Shown here one piece after another: positions 59,686 through 64,000 of a DNA stretch of 64,000 nt. Under the pieces are notes generated by a model, which saw only the letters and a program-made list of their open reading frames with translations, searched no databases and had not been told where the DNA came from. Each line of letters starts with the position of its first letter. Position 1 is the stretch's first letter. Made by a program: the position numbers and the translations under genes. Origin of the DNA: Liolophura sinensis (lineage: Eukaryota; Mollusca; Polyplacophora; Chitonida; Chitonidae); assembly GCF_032854445.1 (NCBI RefSeq), contig NC_088302.1, positions 13,761,338 through 13,825,337 on the forward strand, written 5' to 3'.

Positions 59686-62600
59686 CGTTTGCCCAGCTTT
59701 ACGTTTGTTGAAGCTAAGAGTCCGACTATCTGGCGCTCCCTTCTGCTCGTTACGAGTAGGAAAGTTCATCCGTAACCCGTTACAGTGTTCTGACCAGTGA
59801 AGCCGTATATTCGAATTCAGCTCTCCATTCAGAATTTGTGGGTTTCTTTAGGTAAGACAATTCTGCTATCTTCCACTGGAACTTCTCCACATGTATTTGT
59901 TTTAGTCGCGGGGAGAAAATATCCCAGGGTTCAATCAATAAATTGAATATGTTAAGCAAAATTTTAAGTAAAGTGTTGGTCTGTTTTGTCCAATTCTTTC
60001 TTTAAACGTTTGGTCCAGCAGCTATAGTATGGTATCTCCCACACAATTTTCTAATAATCAAGTACACATTGGGTGAATTTTGTGTCTTTTCGTTCATTTT
60101 CTCTGGTGTCAGTATGTCAAAGTTATATAATTTAAGGCCTCGTGCTTCAAAATATGTATCAATATTTTAGATATTGAATACTATTCCGGCGAGCTAAGTA
60201 ATTAATTTCAAAAGTGAAAGTGCTCTTTCGAAATAGAATCCAAGGTACGTGACCCTGCATAGTTCATACAATATAGAATTATTTCTAATTAATCAGCTGT
60301 TGTTATTAATATTATTATACTAGATCAATACTTAATTGAGACTTTCATGTACAAAATATTTTTTCGGACGAAGTTAAGAAAATGATCTGATGTAAGTATG
60401 ACTTATCACTATTTTCTCAGTCATGACAACGAGGAGTGATTAGGTGTGTGAACATATACTGTGTCAGGACGATGCACCCCCCCCCCCCCAAAGTGTTGCC
60501 ACCACTGAACTCATGCAGATGACATTAGCCATAATACCAAACCCTGTCATATTGTACTGACAATGGGCCATCCAGTCCTGTTTCTTAACTCTAGCCTCTC
60601 AGTGCTTAATGCCAAGAGAGCCAGCAAGAAGTACCATTCTGAAGTCTTTAGTTTGACACGAACAGGGTTTGCTCCTAGGTCTCCTGACTTCGAAGAAGAC
60701 GCTCGAACCATTCGTCCATTGAAGCTGTCAAGAACAAAGTATTTACACAGCCTAATGTGCAGTGAACATCCGTTGTTATATGTTCAAATTATGTCAAGGG
60801 GATGTAATGATCTCTTGGTGTAAAAGTTAGACGGGTGATCAGTAAATTAATGTCACCAAAGGTTGGGTGGCATTTTTCATAAATCACATGACACAATAGA
60901 GCTGTTTTTACCTTTGACGACAGAAGAGTTCCGACTCGAAACTTCCCGATTGAACAGAATCAATATACATTCCCTAGTCGACCAGTTAAGCGGGATTAGA
61001 CACAGTCAAAAAGTTGAGCACCAAAGTATTTTGGATGCCCTGTCCATATTGTTACGATCCCCGTCTTTAAACAACGTATTACATTTTTTAGATTTATTCC
61101 CCGAGTCATTGTCTGACCTATATTTTCCGATTTGTTAACGTTACAGCTTGCATTATAATTCAGTCCAACGTTCTCGAGGCTTCGGTATTTATGTGTTTAT
61201 TATCGTTGTACAAAGGGTGTACATTCTGGAAATTTGTGTTGTAAACATTTTTACGATCAGACCATCCAGAATTTTCTTTTACGTTAGTCTTTAAATTTGG
61301 ACGACAATGGTGAAGCTCTCATGCATTTAAGGGCAGTCATTCATTCAAGTCCACTTGTGAGCAGTTATTTACTGCAGTCCATCTGAGAGCAGTCTCATTT
61401 ACTGTCATTCACGGTTTTTGCTGGGTTTGGAGATATCGGCTTTCACGCCATTCAACATTCGTCATTTATACTCTATCTACTGTACAGAGTACTTTGGAGT
61501 TTGTATCGCTCATTGTCTCTTTGTGCGATTAGCTACATTTCTTCCCAGTTTACCTGAAAGTGACTTTGTGTACGTTTCCGAGGAAACATACATCGACGCT
61601 ACTGCCAACCCGTCCGCCCTGAGAAGTCACACATTCACAGGCAGTTGGGGAATAAACCAATTATCGGACTATCATCCGTAGGTTGAATAATTCATCTTAA
61701 CTTTGGATTCAAGACTGACTTGACTTTGGAAGCCAGACTATTCCATCCGGATTTGGACGCTGTAAGATACTATGTATGTGTATATATATTATATTGTTTT
61801 TAGTTGTATTATTTGTCTACTTTTTTAAAACATATGTATCGAACTTATTCAAGCGTCTTCGTGTTATTTGTTTGATCTTGTGTAAGATCATCTTATGATG
61901 CTGATTCAAATCGCCACACATGACAATGACAGTGCTGTTATTTTTAATCGTCCTGTAGTGAAACGAATGACGAATTTCAATCGACTCAAAGCTGCTGTAA
62001 TTACTGCTCAGAAAAGTATTGAGGATATTTCTGATCCTTTTGATATTTTTTGGAAATATGACACACACCAATTTAGTGCAGGCGTTCTTGGATGCCATCC
62101 ACGTGAATCTGTTTGGGATGCTATTCGAAATTTGCTTTCAAGCTTAGCAAGTCAGTTTCCATATATTTGATTGATTAATCCGTGTGTACTTATCGTTTCT
62201 TTCATCACATGTCTCTGTGTTATCGATGAAATGTTTATCTGATTAAAGATATTGAATATTAATAGCTGGTATTTTTATATAGAATATCCCCCAATGGGTT
62301 CAAATGGTATATTCCGTTTAATCAGTCCCAAGGGTTCTATCACTGTCTACGGATTAATCACATGACCCATTTTAACCAATCGTAAGGCAGAACATTTGAG
62401 CAGACCTCTCCTTCATATAACAACACAGGGTGAGAATTATTAGGATTACATAACTATGTTTCCGTCATCGAAATACGCAACGTAGACGATGATATACTGA
62501 CTTTGATAGAAATCAAACGTGCCTTGAAAGCTTTGTCTAAATACACACAGATCACATCCCTCTTGTGTACGTAACTACAATCTACTCACCAGGCTGTTAG

Positions 62601-63019
62601 CGCTGTGTGCCGCCAGAGGCGTTGATCTGTCAGATAATACTATAGTTGTTTAGCCCAAAGTCACCCACGGATATGTACTAACTGAACTCCGCCCATGTAC
62701 AGCCCGGGGTTTATGTGGTAGGCGTTCAGTGTGTCCACGGCACGCCAGCCTCTAGTCAACTAGCCGGTGGTCATGACGTCACACACCGAATTGTCATAAT
62801 GGAACGGTTTCACAATGGAACAGTTTAACTTATCAGTCAATATTCCGATAGATGAGCTCGCATGCGATGCCACTGAACTTCGTGGAACGATATAATTTCC
62901 CTGTAACGCCCAGTGTTAAAGACGTACATGACCACTGCTTGATGATTGAGCCGACAATGTACTAAAAGCTCGCTCTTCCGTGTGGAGAGAAACTAATAAA
63001 AGACCCGAAAGCTGTAGAG

Positions 63020-63021
<2 letters not shown>
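59686..63021. other. No gene recognised
   Basis: Spacer with several 85-93 codon plus-strand ORFs (60563, 60863, 61418, 61895). The one at 61895-62170 reads protein-like in part (RLKAAVITAQKSIEDISDPF), but none matches a known family and none has supporting splice sites. A poly-C run lies at about 60476-60489. Confidence 0.4.

Positions 63022-63098
<77 letters not shown>
63022..63098. repeat. (TA)n microsatellite
   Basis: About 77 bases of pure TA, roughly 430 bases before the GPCR start codon. Confidence 0.97.
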
Positions 63099-63101
<3 letters not shown>

Positions 63102-63527
63102 TTCTATGACCATCTTTACCTGCTTGAAAAGTCGTTTGCAAGCTTTCATCACGTCGTTCCTTATCGCTGACCTGAACCGCTGCGCCTGATAATGTGTTCA
63201 CCATACCCGTAGGCCAGCGATTCACACGTCAATAAATAACGTTTAATAGAGCGAATAAAAGTGAACGTGCAATCGACATGTCAGTGTCTGCATTAATTGG
63301 TTGAGCGAAGACTTGACCAATTAAGAATGCTTTTAGTTTTCGACCAGTCAATGTTTTATGGTAAAGCCATCAAGATTGCTAACAGAACAGGTACAAGACT
63401 CCCAGAATGCTGTGCGACTATATAGCGTAACACCGTCAGGTATCACTATTGTGCCCGATTCCAACTGTCAGCTGGTGAACATTTGCCTCCGAAACAAATT
63501 CTCAAACTGCTGAGAAACCAAAGCAAA

Positions 63528-64000
63528 ATGATTTCAGATTCAACTGCAGCCTCAACAGCTAACGAAACAATTGACGGCGAAGATTCTGAGAGTGACGTGT
63601 TTGCCAACCTGGACAAATATGATTCCTGCAGTATCCTCGCTGTCATCGTCGTCATCGGACTCTTTGGGGATGTTTTTTGTCTCCGGTATTTGACGAGAAA
63701 GAGGCTTCGCGAAAAATCTTACGCTGTGTACTTCATCACTCTCGCCATTACGGATATCGTCACACTTCTGTGTACCGGGCTTCCAGTAATTCTCGAATGG
63801 TTCTTTCATCAGTCATGGCGACTGGACAAAACGGTGGAGATTTGTATCACATTTCATTGCATCCTGGAAGTCTCGGAGAACCTTTCCTCGATGCTGATGC
63901 TCGCCATTGCCACAGATCGTTTTATTGCCGTTGTCCACCCGTTGAGGAGAAAGGTTATGTGCACGTCCAGACGAGCTCTGTGGACAAGTGTGGTTCTTAC
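63528..64000 (+). CDS. Class A (rhodopsin-like) GPCR, N-terminal part, cut by window end
   Basis: The ORF starts at the first ATG after an in-frame TAG at about 63423 and stays open for 157 codons to the window edge. Residues 1-34 are an acidic, Ser/Thr-rich extracellular N-terminus with an NET glycosylation site at residue 12. Helix 1 spans about 35-54, helix 2 about 66-90 with the LAITD motif (the conserved Asp is residue 76), and then comes WFFHQSW in extracellular loop 1. Helix 3 spans about 104-128 and ends in ATDRFIAVVHP, a DRF version of the DRY motif followed by the usual basic loop. At the helix 1 position where class A receptors carry a near-invariant Asn, this protein reads GLFGDVF with Asp at 48. 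The pattern resembles invertebrate peptide receptors, but the ligand cannot be told from this fragment. Confidence 0.87.
   Translation, partial: MISDSTAASTANETIDGEDSESDVFANLDKYDSCSILAVIVVIGLFGDVFCLRYLTRKRLREKSYAVYFITLAITDIVTLLCTGLPVILEWFFHQSWRLDKTVEICITFHCILEVSENLSSMLMLAIATDRFIAVVHPLRRKVMCTSRRALWTSVVL

Noticed and set aside
60563-62170. Series of 86-91 codon plus-strand ORFs as a possible gene
   Set aside because: Frames do not join through plausible splice sites that I could see, and no domain is recognisable.
63446-63809. Minus-strand ORFs over the GPCR
   Set aside because: They are antisense shadows; the plus strand carries clear receptor motifs.

Overview
The window is from a eukaryote, most probably a marine lophotrochozoan and by best guess a mollusc. 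It has long intron-rich genes, low coding density, AT-rich spacers and abundant short motifs of the TACATGTA type. At least sixteen copies or fragments of one tRNA-headed SINE with an (AAATA)n tail are present; from memory it resembles the molluscan RUDI/V-SINE type. There are no operons or bacterial genes. The SINE and gene-family names rest on my own reading and were not checked against a database.

One gene is complete. A SERINC5-like serine incorporator runs from 23157 to 43512 on the plus strand. Its 13 exons join in one consistent frame to 521 codons. A class A GPCR starts at 63528 on the plus strand and runs off the window edge; only its N-terminus and first three helices are here. A 90-residue ORF at 10035-10307 may be a small zinc-binding domain of an unknown gene. 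All other coding signal is mobile-element or pseudogene material: an intact Tc1-like (DD34E) transposon inside SERINC intron 3 (25584-27089), a decayed APE-type LINE on the minus strand (about 53240-56500), and a decayed RecQ-like helicase fragment on the minus strand (14735-15090).

Layout: 1-23 kb is gene-poor spacer with SINE copies, a 49-bp perfect inverted repeat, a 69-bp minisatellite that seems to have grown out of a SINE, the helicase relic and a second retroposon. 23-43.5 kb is the SERINC gene, whose introns hold the Tc1 element, three tandem-repeat arrays, several MITE-like foldback elements and SINEs. 43.5-53 kb is its 3' flank, with a 28-bp minisatellite and other tandem arrays. 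53-57 kb is the LINE. 57-63.4 kb is spacer with a foldback hairpin and SINEs. 63.5-64 kb is the GPCR.

The most unusual structure is at 41685-43100. The 3' end of SERINC exon 12 together with its 5' splice site has been amplified into about 31 tandem 45-bp units. This places some 30 near-identical consensus splice donors (CAG|GTAAGC) in a row. Use of any donor but the first would put an in-frame stop just after the exon 12 sequence and remove the last membrane helix. A second, older duplication of an exon end plus donor lies after exon 5 of the same gene.
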